Below are positions 50,031 through 60,439 of a stretch of 64,000 bases of DNA, piece by piece (the stretch's first letter is position 1; each line of letters starts with the position of its first letter). This stretch comes from Siphonodentalium dalli. Its lineage: Eukaryota; Mollusca; Scaphopoda; Gadilida; Siphonodentaliidae. Below the pieces are notes generated by a model that did not search any database, was not told where the DNA came from, and saw only the letters and a program-made list of their open reading frames with translations. The stretch lies in NCBI GenBank assembly GCA_032622095.1, contig CP136067.1, forward strand, positions 136,403,990 to 136,467,989, written 5' to 3'. The position numbers and the translations under genes are program-made.

Positions 50031-53000
50031 TAAAAAAACAATTGTATTATGTACCACATGTCATGTTATTTTACTGCGGCGGCGGCAACGGCGGCGGCAA
50101 CGGGGGCGGCAACGGCGGTGTCATGTTATTTTGCCCCCCCAAAGTAGATGTTGTTGTTGTTGTGGTCGTCATCATCGTCGTTGTTGTTAATAGAATACCA
50201 GCATCGAATGAAAACATCACCCATACATAAATAACATGATCATGAAGAAAATGGTCAAACTGACCAAACACGGATATAATAATGAATGGGCGGTAGATTC
50301 AGATAACGATTAAATTTCAATAAACTTCAACAACATGATATTCTCGTTTTCGTTATATATCTATAAGCGGGGAGAGAGTGAGTGGATTATTGGGAATTGT
50401 AGAGTGAGAAACGATACGTAATGATAAAGGGCGCATTAAGAGCCCGAAAATTTGAACTTTAAATATTGTTGTGTGTCATTTTAACTGTCAATCACTGCGC
50501 TTGTATAGTTAACATTCATTCACAATGAGTGTCTTGTGTCCCTTTAGAGTGCATTGTGTTCCTTAATATTCAAACACCAGTGCGTTTATTGTGTTTCTTT
50601 AACATTCATTTGTAATGAGTGCCTTTTGTTCCTTTACAGTGCATTGTGTTCCTTTAATATTCACACACCAATATTGCATCACGTCCCTTGCCTCGTGTTT
50701 CTTTAACATTCAACACCTTGAGTGTATTGCCCCCTTTAATTATGTCATAGCGTGTGTACATACAAGACAGTATAACACTATGATTATGTCTGTATCTGTT
50801 GTTGGGAAGATGTGAAATATAAATTTCAAGGTTCAGTTCAGTCGTGTAGTAATTTCGTATACGTTAAACGCTCCTCATTCATGTGCTACAAACGGGAAGT
50901 TGTACTATTTTTGAAAGCAATCACGATACCTCCGTGTAAAATTTTCATTAAATTACAATAACCCAATGATGTGGTGTAACAGGTTTGTAGTCAACTAACC
51001 CAGAGTGACTTAATTCACAATGAAGTAGACTGCTGCAGATGCGATATGTATTGTTTATCCAGAGCTTAAGTGTGTAAACATCACATTTTGCTCGTCACGC
51101 TATGACCATATATACATGTACACATAATACAATCATACCTCAGTTTAAGTATGTAAACATCAGATTTGCTCATCAGACGATAAGCTGACAATATTTACGC
51201 ATGGTCAAATTAGATTCATGCATAAAGGTAAGGTAATTTTTGTTATGGTCATGTTTTTTGTTAAGAACATGTTCTAACATAGATCGATAAATAAGTTAAA
51301 GATCGTTATATTCCATAGTCAAATCTATTGGTGATCGAATTTGATAACTATTTTATTGGAACATCTAAGAGTATTATTTACGTGAGATCAATGAGTCCAA
51401 TTATTATAAATAATACATTGCAGGCATCTGCGGACACCCGATTGCCACATTTAGTGATCACGTGATAAACTGATAAAATGTCCAGGTGACGTACTATATG
51501 TATGCATAACTCAATAAGCCGTTTATATGTACAGGTGAAGTATTAACGCGATAAGCTGCTGACGTGTACGGGTGATCATACATGCAACCCGTGAAACTAA
51601 TTTGATGTTATGGCCGTGTTTTTGAGAAGTTTGGGAGATTACATATATTCGGTATGAAATTCTTTTTCAACGTTTGAGGTCTTTTGCATTTAGTTACGGA
51701 CAAGTCATCTTGGTTATTGGTTGGTTTTTCTTTACGGACAACTGATTTGATTTGGGTATTATCACGTAGTTCTGTGGTAAAACTCAGTGGAAAATCTTCA
51801 TTATATTACAATAACCCGCGGTTATGGTGTAACATAGATTCGATAACTCGCTTTATTATTTACGTACAAGGCCATACTTCTCAATAGCCCGTGACTATTT
51901 TATTCCACGCGTAAGCGACGCAAGTATAGTTGTGACGTCACTAATTTCTATACTCCGTCAACATGAATTAATTTTTTTTACATCCGGGCGATTCAGACCT
52001 ATGGGCCCCCAGTGGTGGCCGCCATGTTGGAATAGAATTGACAAATTAATAAAACGAATTTATTTTTCTTCTTCGATCAGCCTCGCCATAGCAACACTAT
52101 TAAATTTGAAAAACAAATCAACCTTATTCAAAATTAAATGCTTAATGTGGATTTAGCAGACACGGGTGCATAGCATTCGGCAAACCTCGCCAGATTCAGT
52201 GCCGTTACAGGACTAACGATGGTCGTTCTAAGAACAATAACTCTATAAACGTACGCTCTTCCAATAATTCGCGATAATGCACGTGTGTCATTTATGTTGA
52301 AAGATGAATAAAGAGCGTTGCTTTACTATGAGGTAATACTCCTTATTTGGATGTCTTGTGCTCCGACACGTACACATTGTACAATATATACGCGCATGAA
52401 TAGGTGCGGGTAAGTGATGTGAGATGGGAAGGTGGTTGGGGTAGGGGGTGTTGGGGGAGGGGAGTATTATGACGTAGGTCTGTGACAAACATTGAGTGTA
52501 AAATCTCTTGTCAAACAAAAGATTTTTTACCACGATAGAACCCAGAGAGATATTATTATTGAAAAGATAATCGATTATACATGTATTTATTGGTGATGAC
52601 ATAATTCAAGTTCACATATAGTAGGATACTATACAATATTTAAAGTGTTCATTTTTTAAATCCCAGTTGACGGAATCGTCAGACATTTCTTCGGATGAAT
52701 ACGCACTATCCAGTAGGTAGGAATATTCATCTGTTACTCAAAATACAGTAAGATGTATGTGTGTCTGAATCTTTACGCAAATAATTCGGTTAAGCCGTCT
52801 TAAGCTGAGATTATTCGGTTGATGTGTCAGATATTTAATAGTCGATCGTGATTATTTTCAGTAAGATGTATGCCTGTCTGAACCTTTAAAGGTACGGTTG
52901 GCCTTGGCGGTGGGTATCCTGTGAAAGTATTTCCACCCGTCAAAACCCGCCACAAACAGAAAGAACAACAAAATGTAGACAGACTTTGTCCATATACAAA

Positions 53001-53788
53001 TAAGAAATATCGCATAAACAGTATGTTATTGTCATATATGTGACCATTGTTATGTAAACAAAAGCATAAAAAGTAACTTTTCTTGTGTTTGTTTATATTA
53101 TGATGGTAAACATAAAGAGCGTTCTCTGTTGGTGAATTCCTGATATGGAACGAATAAAGAGCGTTTATGCCATTTGTGTGTGATTAGCCGGCAGCATTGT
53201 GCTGTCTTCTGTAACACAATCAGGCTCTTGCTTAGGTAAAATATAGTAAATCTTTATGATAACATGCTGTTTACGCGATGGTCATGGTATATATGAACGA
53301 AACTGTATGCGTTTTAATGTTTTTCTGTTTACGGTGACTGGAATAAATATGAATATTTTCGACAACGAAGGCCTCACGTGCCTTTAAGCAAATAATTTGG
53401 TTAAGCCGTCTTAAGCTGAGATTATTTAGTTGATGTGTCAGACACGCATACATCTTACTGAAAATAATCACGATCGACCAACTTGTTAGTCAACAATATA
53501 CACATGACGCTCAAATATGATGACCTGCTCTATGAATAATTTGGTTAAGCCGTCTTTAGCTGAGATTAATTAGTTTATGTGTCAGACACGCAATAGTCGG
53601 CCGAGATTACAAAAAAGCAACCTCACCAAAAATATAAACATGACGCTCTGGCGACCTGCTCTATCGAAAATATACTTACGCCCATTTTTATCAACGATTC
53701 TCAAATGTATAGTACTATAGTACTAACATACTCAAAATACACTTATGCCCAATTTTACGATTGAAGTCAAGGAGACCCACGTACTACT
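49825..53788. repeat. Right inverted arm of the Polinton-like element
   Basis: 3964 bases, complementary to the left arm. It is longer because it carries a TTAA MITE (52890-53383) plus an extra duplicated segment near 52740-52885 with the motif AAGCCGTCTTAAGCTGAGATTA. Differences from the left arm are mostly single bases and small indels. Confidence 0.9.
52890..53383. mobile_element. TTAA MITE inserted in the right arm
   Basis: 494 bases with ends AGGTACGGTTGGCC and GGCCTCACGTGCCT, flanked by TTAA at 52886-52889 and 53384-53387. The left arm retains the unoccupied site near 45110 (on the complement, GAACCTTTAAGCAAATAA), so the insertion postdates the arms or escaped conversion. A second copy lies at 60880-61372. 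Confidence 0.9.
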
Positions 53789-54068
53789 CCCATATCACAT
53801 TATGCACAATATATTCATAGTATATATTATATACTATTTGGAAGAGGAACCGAAAATATATTATTCTATATCAGATATACGGTACAACTGTGGGATAAGA
53901 GTGTCCACCGAGTGCTATATATTCTCATATTCGCCCAATGACTTCCTCCGTTATTTACCCCAGCATGCATCATAAGTCACAACTAAGAGATAAAGTTACT
54001 CCCATTCCATTGACCAGATTAAATTAAGAACAGAACACACGTCGGTACATTGACAAAAACAACATGTT

Positions 54069-54249
54069 TGACGATGGTTTTCTGGGCCACAAATTAATAA
54101 TTGCACATCTCGAGAAATAACAAACTTCAAAAATCGATATCTGATCACTCTGAACTTTGATGGGTGGGTTCATCGACTAGAATCAAATACCACCCCGAAG
54201 CCAAAGAAATAGTAATTTAGGAGCGTCAATTCGGATAATACATCTTTAA
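54069..54249. mobile_element. Single arm of AGGTACTC-type MITE
   Basis: TCTGGGCCACAAA, CAAACTTCAAAAATCGATATCTGATCACTC and GCCAAAGAAATAGTAATTTAGG match the right arm of 41288-41711. Its end is followed directly by TTAA and the next MITE, indicating stacked TTAA insertions. Confidence 0.7.
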
Positions 54250-54584
54250 CCCTTTACCCAACAGAAGGGCCCTGTGCCAATGCATTCTCTTATATATGCG
54301 AGTCGACCATAGGTCGCCTCGCATATATAAGAGAATGCATTGGCTTAACACATTAAATATTATTAAAAAAATTTAGGCCAATGCATTCTCTTATATATGC
54401 GAGGCGACCTATGGTCGACTCGCATATATAAGAGAATGCATTGGCACAGGGTATAACTGTAACTATCACAATGTGGTCAAGGAGCCGGTTCCAATGATAT
54501 CCATATTTGTATGGTGCTATTGAGACAGACCGAAGATATTTTAGGCTGTTGAAGCTTTATTTGGCCGGTTTGTTGGGTAAAGGG
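54250..54584. mobile_element. TTAA MITE CCCTTTACCCAACA, copy 1
   Basis: 335 bases between TTAA (54246-54249 and 54585-54588), with inverted ends CCCTTTACCCAACA. The CCCT start at TTAA resembles piggyBac-type termini. Two 69-bp hairpins (54276-54344, 54377-54445) lie inside. Confidence 0.8.
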
Positions 54585-54610
54585 TTAAGTAAATATTTTT
54601 CTTGAAAATA

Positions 54611-55491
54611 TAAGTGTTATCTACTCACTGTGGACAGGTAATGTCAGCGCTCTTTGTTAACCCTTTACCCAACAAACCGGCCAAAACCGGCCAAATAAAG
54701 CTTCAACAGCCTAAAATATCTTCGGTCTGTCTCAATAGAACCATACAAATATGGATATCATTGGAACCGGCTCCTTGACCACATTGTGATAGTTACAGTT
54801 ATGCCCTGTGCCAATGCATTCTCTTATATATGCGAGTCGACCATAGGTCGCCTCGCATATATAAGAGAATGCATTGGCCTAAAAAAAATCTTTTTTTAAC
54901 ACTTTTTACCATTTTTTCTTACATTCTTTAACAATTTTATAATTTTTAATGTGTTAAGCCAATGCATTCTCTTATATATGCGAGGCGACCTATAAGAGAA
55001 TGCATTGGCACAGGGCCGTTCTGTTGGGTAAAGGGTTAATATCATTGCAGGCCCGCCCTTGTGTTATCTACTCACTGTGGACAGGTAATGCCAGCGCTCT
55101 TGGTTAATATCATTGCAGGCCCGCCCTTCATCATATAAGTGTTATCTACTCACTGTGGACAGGTAATGCCAGCGCTCTTGGTTAATATCATTGCAGGCCC
55201 GCCCTTCATCATATAAGTGTTATCTACTCACTGTGGACAGGTAATGCCAGCGCTCTTGGTTAATATAAGTGTTATCTACTCACTGTGGACAGGTAATGCC
55301 AGCGCTCTTGGTTAATATAAATGTTATCTACTCACTGTGGACAGGTAATGCCAGCGCTCTTGGTTAATATAAGTGTTATCTACTCACTGTGGACAGGTAA
55401 TGCCAGCGCTCTTGGTTAATATAAGTGTTATCTACTCACTGTGGACAGGTAATGCCAGCGCTCTTGGTTAATATAAGTGTTATCTACTCAC
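54611..55491 (-). repeat. Tandem array of exon end plus 5' splice site (52/78-bp units)
   Basis: On the minus strand each unit carries GGCATTACCTGTCCACA followed by GTGAGTAGATAAC, the true 3' end and donor of exon 55492-55645. Eight extra copies are visible, with CTACTCAC on plus at 54621, 55068, 55146, 55224, 55276, 55328, 55380 and 55432, against 55484 for the exon itself. The last five steps are 52 bases and the two before them 78; the longer units include more exon sequence. Confidence 0.9.
54661..55035. mobile_element. TTAA MITE CCCTTTACCCAACA, copy 2 (inverted)
   Basis: 375 bases between TTAA (54657-54660 and 55036-55039), the reverse complement of copy 1 with an AT-rich expansion and hairpins at 54810-54878 and 54958-55009. 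It interrupts one unit of the splice-donor tandem array; other units retain the empty CTCTTGGTTAATATCATTG. Confidence 0.85.
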
Positions 55492-55645
55492 TGTGGACAG
55501 GTAATGCCAGCGCTCTTGGTTAATATCATTGCAGACCCGCCCTTCATCATTGCCATCGCGCTCGTTATGCTTTCTTCTGTCTGAAATTCCAATCCCAGCT
55601 TTAAGGCCAGTGGAATGATGCACTGTGGCAGGTTGCATCCACTGC
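55492..55645 (-). CDS. Type B exon of the cysteine-rich protein gene
   Basis: The acceptor GATTCCTTCTTCTCAG is followed by 2 bases, 50 codons and 2 bases, then the strong donor GTGAGTAG. It enters in phase 1 and leaves in phase 2. Cysteines occur as GCNLPQC near the start and ITC at the end, with a Met-rich helix-like middle. An in-frame TGA overlaps the donor, as in exon 2457-2670. The joined codons to exons 56649-56752 (GGC) and 43070-43227 (CAA) keep the frame open. The 3' part and donor are tandemly amplified downstream. Confidence 0.75.
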
Positions 55646-56648
55646 CTGAGAAGAAGGAATCAGTAAGCTACAAATTTACCGACGAGTTGTGAGTCAAATT
55701 TATGAAATGAGTTTCATAAAATCTCATATCACAACAAAACGAGTTGTAGATCTTGTATATCACGTGGGGAAAAAACTAGAGCTTTATGCCTTTTTAACAA
55801 ATCAAAATCCATAAATGAAGCAGAAAAATGCATGCAAAATACATACATTTACGGCATTGGCTGAGACACTTCGCAACCGTATACGACAGTATTTGCGCGC
55901 TCTGGCTGGCGACGAAAACTATAGTCCTTAAATTTGCCTCTTTGTTTTTGTGTCTATTTTCGTTAGTGCAACGAAGTTGGACAATAAAATGAACAAAGCA
56001 TTCATTTTGCATTTTCTGCTGTTGCTGTCATGTCCGGCTTTTCGAATGTTATTAATCCGCCTGAATCAATGTAAAGACGCGCGGTCATTTTGTTGGCGCG
56101 ATGCCAAGTGTAAATTTAGCACGGGAAGCACTAGTGAGCGATAAGGAAATATGTAATGGCATCTGTAATAATATAACAGGGATTTCATGTGATATATAGA
56201 AGGTTCGCGATGATTACCGGTGAAGAACCAAAATAAAGAACCTAATGAAGAACCAAAACGTACATGTTTTGAATCCTCGGAGAACCAAATTAAAGGACCA
56301 AATTAACTACAAATAAGACATTCTGGTTCCTATTGGAACCAAACTTGTTTCTAATTTTTGAACACATTCCTAAACGAGCTACCAGCTCCCACTAATAATT
56401 ACGAACTTAAGAAAATAGCCACCATTTATTGGTAAATACAGAATTCTGCAAAAATTCACAAAACTCAAACTCACATAGTGTAGATATATTGTAACTCTTT
56501 GTACAGGCGACAATATCATGTTGTTGTTTGTTTTGTTAAATGAGATTAAAGAATTATAATTACAATATATATGAAACAACAGTTTGTGCAGGTAGGTCTG
56601 AACGCACCCTTGCCGTTTGTGTAGTTAGGTATATGAACGCAACCTTAC
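55646..56648. other. Intron, nothing further recognised
   Basis: This is the intron between exons 56649-56752 and 55492-55645. It contains AAAGAACC-type short repeats near 56215-56300 but no supported coding sequence. Confidence 0.45.
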
Positions 56649-56752
56649 CAGTTGTGCAGTCAGGTCTGAACTCCATGATAACTTCTTTTATTTTCTCGTC
56701 CAGTCCACACACATTGAAATGCTGTGCACATGATGCTAATTGGTCAAACATT
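56649..56752 (-). CDS. Type A exon of the cysteine-rich protein gene
   Basis: The acceptor ATTCATCCATTTCAG is followed by 1 base, 34 codons and 1 base, then the donor GTAAGG. It enters in phase 2 and leaves in phase 1. The cysteine pattern is C-x6-C-x16-C, with SCAQHFNVC, GLDEKI and RPDC, aligning with DCAKKFKDC, KLDDDV and NPNC of the terminal exon. This alignment shows the exon type is duplicated within the gene. A foldback repeat begins 19 bases upstream of the acceptor. Confidence 0.75.
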
Positions 56753-56770
56753 CTGAAATGGATGAATTAA

Positions 56771-56899
56771 GGATCTACAACGAGTCCCCAGTTTATAGCG
56801 GCATTTACAAAACGAGACCAGTAAAATAGGTCGGGACCAAGCCTCAGACCTAATTTACTGGACGAATTCCGCTATAAACTGGGGACGAGTTGTAGATTC
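56771..56899. repeat. Hairpin repeat next to an exon acceptor
   Basis: Arms GGATCTACAACGAGTCCCCA and its complement (about 33 bases each, one-base gap), with a further GACCAGTAAA/TTTACTGG pairing inside. It is 18 bases from the acceptor of exon 56649-56752, so it may supply or displace the branch point. Confidence 0.75.
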
Positions 56900-57232
56900 T
56901 ACATTGTATATATTACATGACTAAAAACCTCGATAAAGCATACTTAAATCAATAAATGGGGCGTGAAATTAACGTCGACTTCTATAAGGCAAATAGAGAC
57001 TCTTTGGCGTATTTAATGAAATAACTGTTCAACCTTTTCATTCATTAGAATTTGTTGGAAAAACATTGGAAGCCATAATATTTCGAGAATGGTAATGTAA
57101 ATTAACAGACAACAAACCCAAAGTCAAAGGTCACCTGGCACTATTTCCTGATATGCACCGAAAGTTTCATATCACAATTTATAGAATGGGTTTATTGAAT
57201 GGAAATACGGGTAGTATCATGTAATAAATAGA

Positions 57233-57389
57233 GGATATCCACACTTTTTCAGTGGATATGGGTTATATCTCATGAGTGATGACAAAACATTGAATTTCCA
57301 CGAGTGGCTTTGACCACGAGTGGAAATTCAAATGTTTTGTCATCACGAATGAGATTTAACCCATATTCACTGAAAAAGTGTGGATATTC
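57233..57389. repeat. Long hairpin with ~75-base arms
   Basis: GGATATCCACACTTTTTCAG to CCACGAGTGG pairs with the complement after a 7-base loop. Mismatches are few. It is probably a foldback MITE; no target duplication is clear. Confidence 0.75.
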
Positions 57390-57570
57390 TGTTTATTATA
57401 TACTTTAGTTACTTGCCTATGGCCCCCAATGAATGTCAATACATCAGAAATTTCAAGCTGACACATTACGCCCAAAAACATATTCCAATAATTAAAACAC
57501 TCAAAAAGTTTAGATTTTGTATTTATTATATACTTTCGTTACTTGCCGATGGCCCCCAATGAATGTCAGT
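57390..57570. repeat. 130-bp direct duplication
   Basis: TATATACTTTAGTTACTTGCC with GATGGCCCCCAATGAATGTC-like sequence occurs twice, near 57399 and 57529. Confidence 0.7.
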
Positions 57571-58288
57571 ACATAATGTGTGTAGGAAATCATTCACTAT
57601 GAAGTATAACCTGACTACACACATGATCGAGGATCCATACGGCGCAATAATACCAGTGAGATATCGATATCTCACTAGTGGGATATCACTTATATCTCAC
57701 TGCTAAAACCTTATAATTCATGGGCAAGTATATAATAAAACAAATTATTGATATATAGATCTGGATATGTCTAACATAATTCATCCATTTCTTTACGGAT
57801 TCTCTCATCAATTATCAACGTATATATTGGCATCGTCTGTTATTCATCTGGGGGAGAGTGTTCGGAAAATATAAGCAGACAGTGTAGTATAGGCTTCATA
57901 TTCATTGTTGGAAAGTTTTCAGATAATAAGTCCAACAAACGGCCTATTATCTGAACATTGTCTAAGATGACCACTCGTCAATGCGTATTTCGTAAAGAAA
58001 GGGTTTACCTGCAATTTGAAAGGCACACTGTTCTATCTGGATTATGTGATTTCATTCTGATATTAGTGATACAAATAATGTGATAATTACTTCCGATACC
58101 GCTTAATTAATTGTATTAATATTTGCTCTTGAATTTTTTCCAGTATCGAAATATGTCGATAAATACTTTATCTACCTTTCTACTGGCATAATATGTCCCA
58201 GAAAGACGCATTGAAGTAATAAAAATTAAAACTCTGAACACGATGTTTGATTCTAAAAATGAAAAAATAGCCATTTGCATGACACGGA
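57571..58288. other. Intronic DNA, small ATATC palindromes only
   Basis: A GAGATATCGATATCTC palindrome cluster lies near 57658-57705. No coding sequence is supported. Confidence 0.35.
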
Positions 58289-58510
58289 ACAGAAATTTCA
58301 ATTTCGTTTATTGTCGCTTATACATTATTATGTCAATGATGTTGATTTTTGTGATAAGCTATATGCCAATTACAAATAGAAGAAATGAAATAGATAATTT
58401 GTAAGTCTTATATTTCAACTTTTATCGACATTTTTCGTTCCGCAACCCACTATTAGTTGTAGTCGGAGATAGCCGAGTCAGTAACCGGTTCGTTAATTAG
58501 GTGCTGATCG
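58289..58510. repeat. LINE-tail-associated dispersed repeat, copy 2
   Basis: Collinear with 40735-40935, including AATTTCAATTTCGTTTATTG and AAGTCTTATATTTCAACTTTTAT. Confidence 0.65.
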
Positions 58511-58685
58511 GTGTGACAATTTGCAGTAGGTCCCTATTTGCGGAGTTCCCCGAATTCGCGTAAATCCCCTAAAATGGTCGAAATAGGTTGATTTTAATTA
58601 GGGAACGGTGCGTATATGTCAATTGATACGTATTTTAAACAAATAACGACACGATCATCATAATAGTGGTTTGTTCTATCAATTA

Positions 58686-58736
58686 TATGATCATCATCAT
58701 CATCGTTATCACCATCATCATCATCATCATCATAAT
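58686..58736. repeat. ATC/CAT trinucleotide microsatellite
   Basis: Runs of ATCATCATC interrupted by GTTATC; open His- or Asp-rich frames result on the two strands. Confidence 0.9.
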
Positions 58737-58879
58737 ACGGAACAAGTCTTACGACTTTTCGTCCTAATAACATTATTTGCAATGTTTGTTTACAAATATA
58801 TGTATCGTGATTCGATATGTTCTTGTGGGTCACTTAAACATATCACTTGTCGTCGAACTCGTATTTTATATAATAGAAG

Positions 58880-59345
58880 AATGAGTATATTTAGAATTGA
58901 TCGAGTGTTGGAGCCTCAACAGCGAAGTCTGACAGAGAGTTCTAGCTATTTACCACCCTCTGCGTGAAGAAATATTTTCCTATGTCCTTGTTAACAGTGC
59001 GCATCTGTAGCTTGTTATTATGTCCTCTTGTTCTTCCTGGTGAATTTCTTTCTAATAGAGCACAGGCATTAGTATTGTAATGACCATTCAACAGTTTATA
59101 TACCTAGATTAGATCTCTAAACCTTCGATATTTTAAAGACATTAGATTGTGAGTCTTATCATTCGGTCTCGGTAGCATAGAGTTTTGATTTGAGGAACTA
59201 GTTTCGTTGCTTTTCTTCGTATTTTCTCTAACACAATGCTTTGATAGTTGTGATGTGCATGGGCTCCATGCAGAGTTACATTATTCGATGATAGGTTTGA
59301 CCATGCTTGTGTTTTGAGCGATCGGAAAGTCTCGATGTCCAAGTT
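58880..59345 (-). pseudogene. LINE polymerase C-terminal fragment
   Basis: On the minus strand, LEKIRRKATKLVPQIKTLCY is followed, with frame breaks, by LLNGHYN, TRGHNNKL and YFFTQRVVNS, a stop where Trp is usual, then NSLSD. These are the standard landmarks of the end of a CR1-like LINE polymerase. The stop and frame shifts show it is inactive. Confidence 0.75.
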
Positions 59346-60021
59346 CGTGAAAGTTCTATTGACTATGCCGATTATTTGAGAAGCTTTATTGTTTTAGGAT
59401 ATTGTCAAATTGAGCTACAGCGATGGGATATCTCACAGGACAACACATTTCGGGTTTTCGCAGGGTGTGTATTCGCGGGATGGCTGATATTTGCAGTATG
59501 TATTACTATGTAACTATTATGACCGCGTTAATTGCTTTCGATGTTTAGGTATGAATAATGGCTGGGCCACTCTTGAAGATTATATGGCGGGAATTATGCC
59601 TCCGATTAGTAAATTTTGTATCCACATTACGGGCTTTCTGGTGTGGTGAATGAGAAACCTGCAGTAATAAGCCGTACCATTTCTGATTATGGTTTTCTTG
59701 TTTAATTATGTGCAGATGTGTAAAGTGTGTACCACCGCGGTCCTGCCTGTGGAAGCTCTAATATTATCCGCGTGGTCTATAACACACGGATAAGATGATT
59801 GGATCTGAAAGAGACACATTACATTTTCATCAAATATATGTGTAACTGAATATAGTGAGGCATATGCCGTCTCACAAATTAACCATCGTATCTAATTTGT
59901 GATGATGTCCACCTTACTCGTACAATATACCCTATCCGTAATAGTGATTTTGCGAAAGGTCTATATTATTATTATGTGACTATTGTATGACTGTTTGTGT
60001 CTGATTGTGTATGCTACTTAC
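59346..60021. other. Intronic DNA, nothing further recognised
   Basis: Only short open frames; a TACCATTTCTGA(T/C)TATGGTTTTC motif at about 59678 is shared with 14743 and 41041, marking another repeat tail. Confidence 0.4.
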
Positions 60022-60130
60022 GAGCACAGCGACTCTCTTGAAGATGTCGGACCATCTGTAATTATTTGCTGCACGGTATTCTTCCCACAAGTTATGACAG
60101 GATCCACGTTCGTCACCATGCATTGCATGG
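60022..60130 (-). CDS. Type B exon of the cysteine-rich protein gene (most 5' exon seen)
   Basis: A very strong acceptor (TTTTCTTCAATTCTGCAG) is followed by 2 bases, 35 codons and 2 bases, then the perfect donor GTAAGT. It enters in phase 1 and leaves in phase 2, matching the other B exons. Cysteines are MQC, ITC and SLC, spaced C-x10-C-x20-C; the x20 spacing is shared with exon 40158-40275. A second frame is also open, but only this one has the cysteine pattern and joins in frame (codon TCA) to exon 56649-56752. The upstream exon that should precede it was not found; 5' sequence is dominated by repeats. Confidence 0.7.
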
Positions 60131-60439
60131 CTGCAGAATTGAAGAAAACTACAAAAGAAGAATACGGTAAAACAACTAGGGTCATCGGAGGATATAACCG
60201 TAAACCGTCATGATTGGACTATTTGTCTCAAAGATAACGTCTTACTGATAAAATTCACGAAATGTTCTCAAACCTTTGTTTTCTCAGAGATACATTTTAT
60301 CTATCTATGGGTTTCTCCTAACCTTCATCATGTTGAAGTTTTAAAGGAGGCGCATGATTGTGTAGCTATACAATTTTTATGTGCAATATTTTTGGTGAAT
60401 TTTGGATTTTATTTAAAAACTTGATAAAAACTCAGATTA

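Larger units (their letters stand above)
44689..53788. mobile_element. Polinton/Maverick-like element, 9.1 kb, with ~3.4-kb inverted arms
   Basis: The element begins AGTAGTACGTGGGTC and ends with its complement ...CACGTACTACT. It is flanked by an identical 6-bp sequence CCCATA at 44683-44688 and 53789-53794. Six-base target duplications and AG...CT ends are the established hallmarks of Polintons. The arms 44689-48051 and 49825-53788 are near-identical inverted repeats and leave a core of only 1773 bases. The core encodes a zinc finger-ATPase and the front of a second zinc-finger protein. No polymerase B, integrase, protease or capsid gene is visible. It is therefore either a non-autonomous derivative or a reduced lineage. 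It sits in an intron of the minus-strand gene. Confidence 0.8.

Noticed and set aside
55480..55492. TGA at the end of exon 55492-55645 as the true stop
   Set aside because: The TGA overlaps a consensus donor, the donor phase matches the family, and joining to exon 43070-43227 keeps the frame open.
58594..58967. His- or Asp-rich frames on both strands
   Set aside because: They run through the ATC microsatellite, and the remainder is antisense to a LINE fragment.
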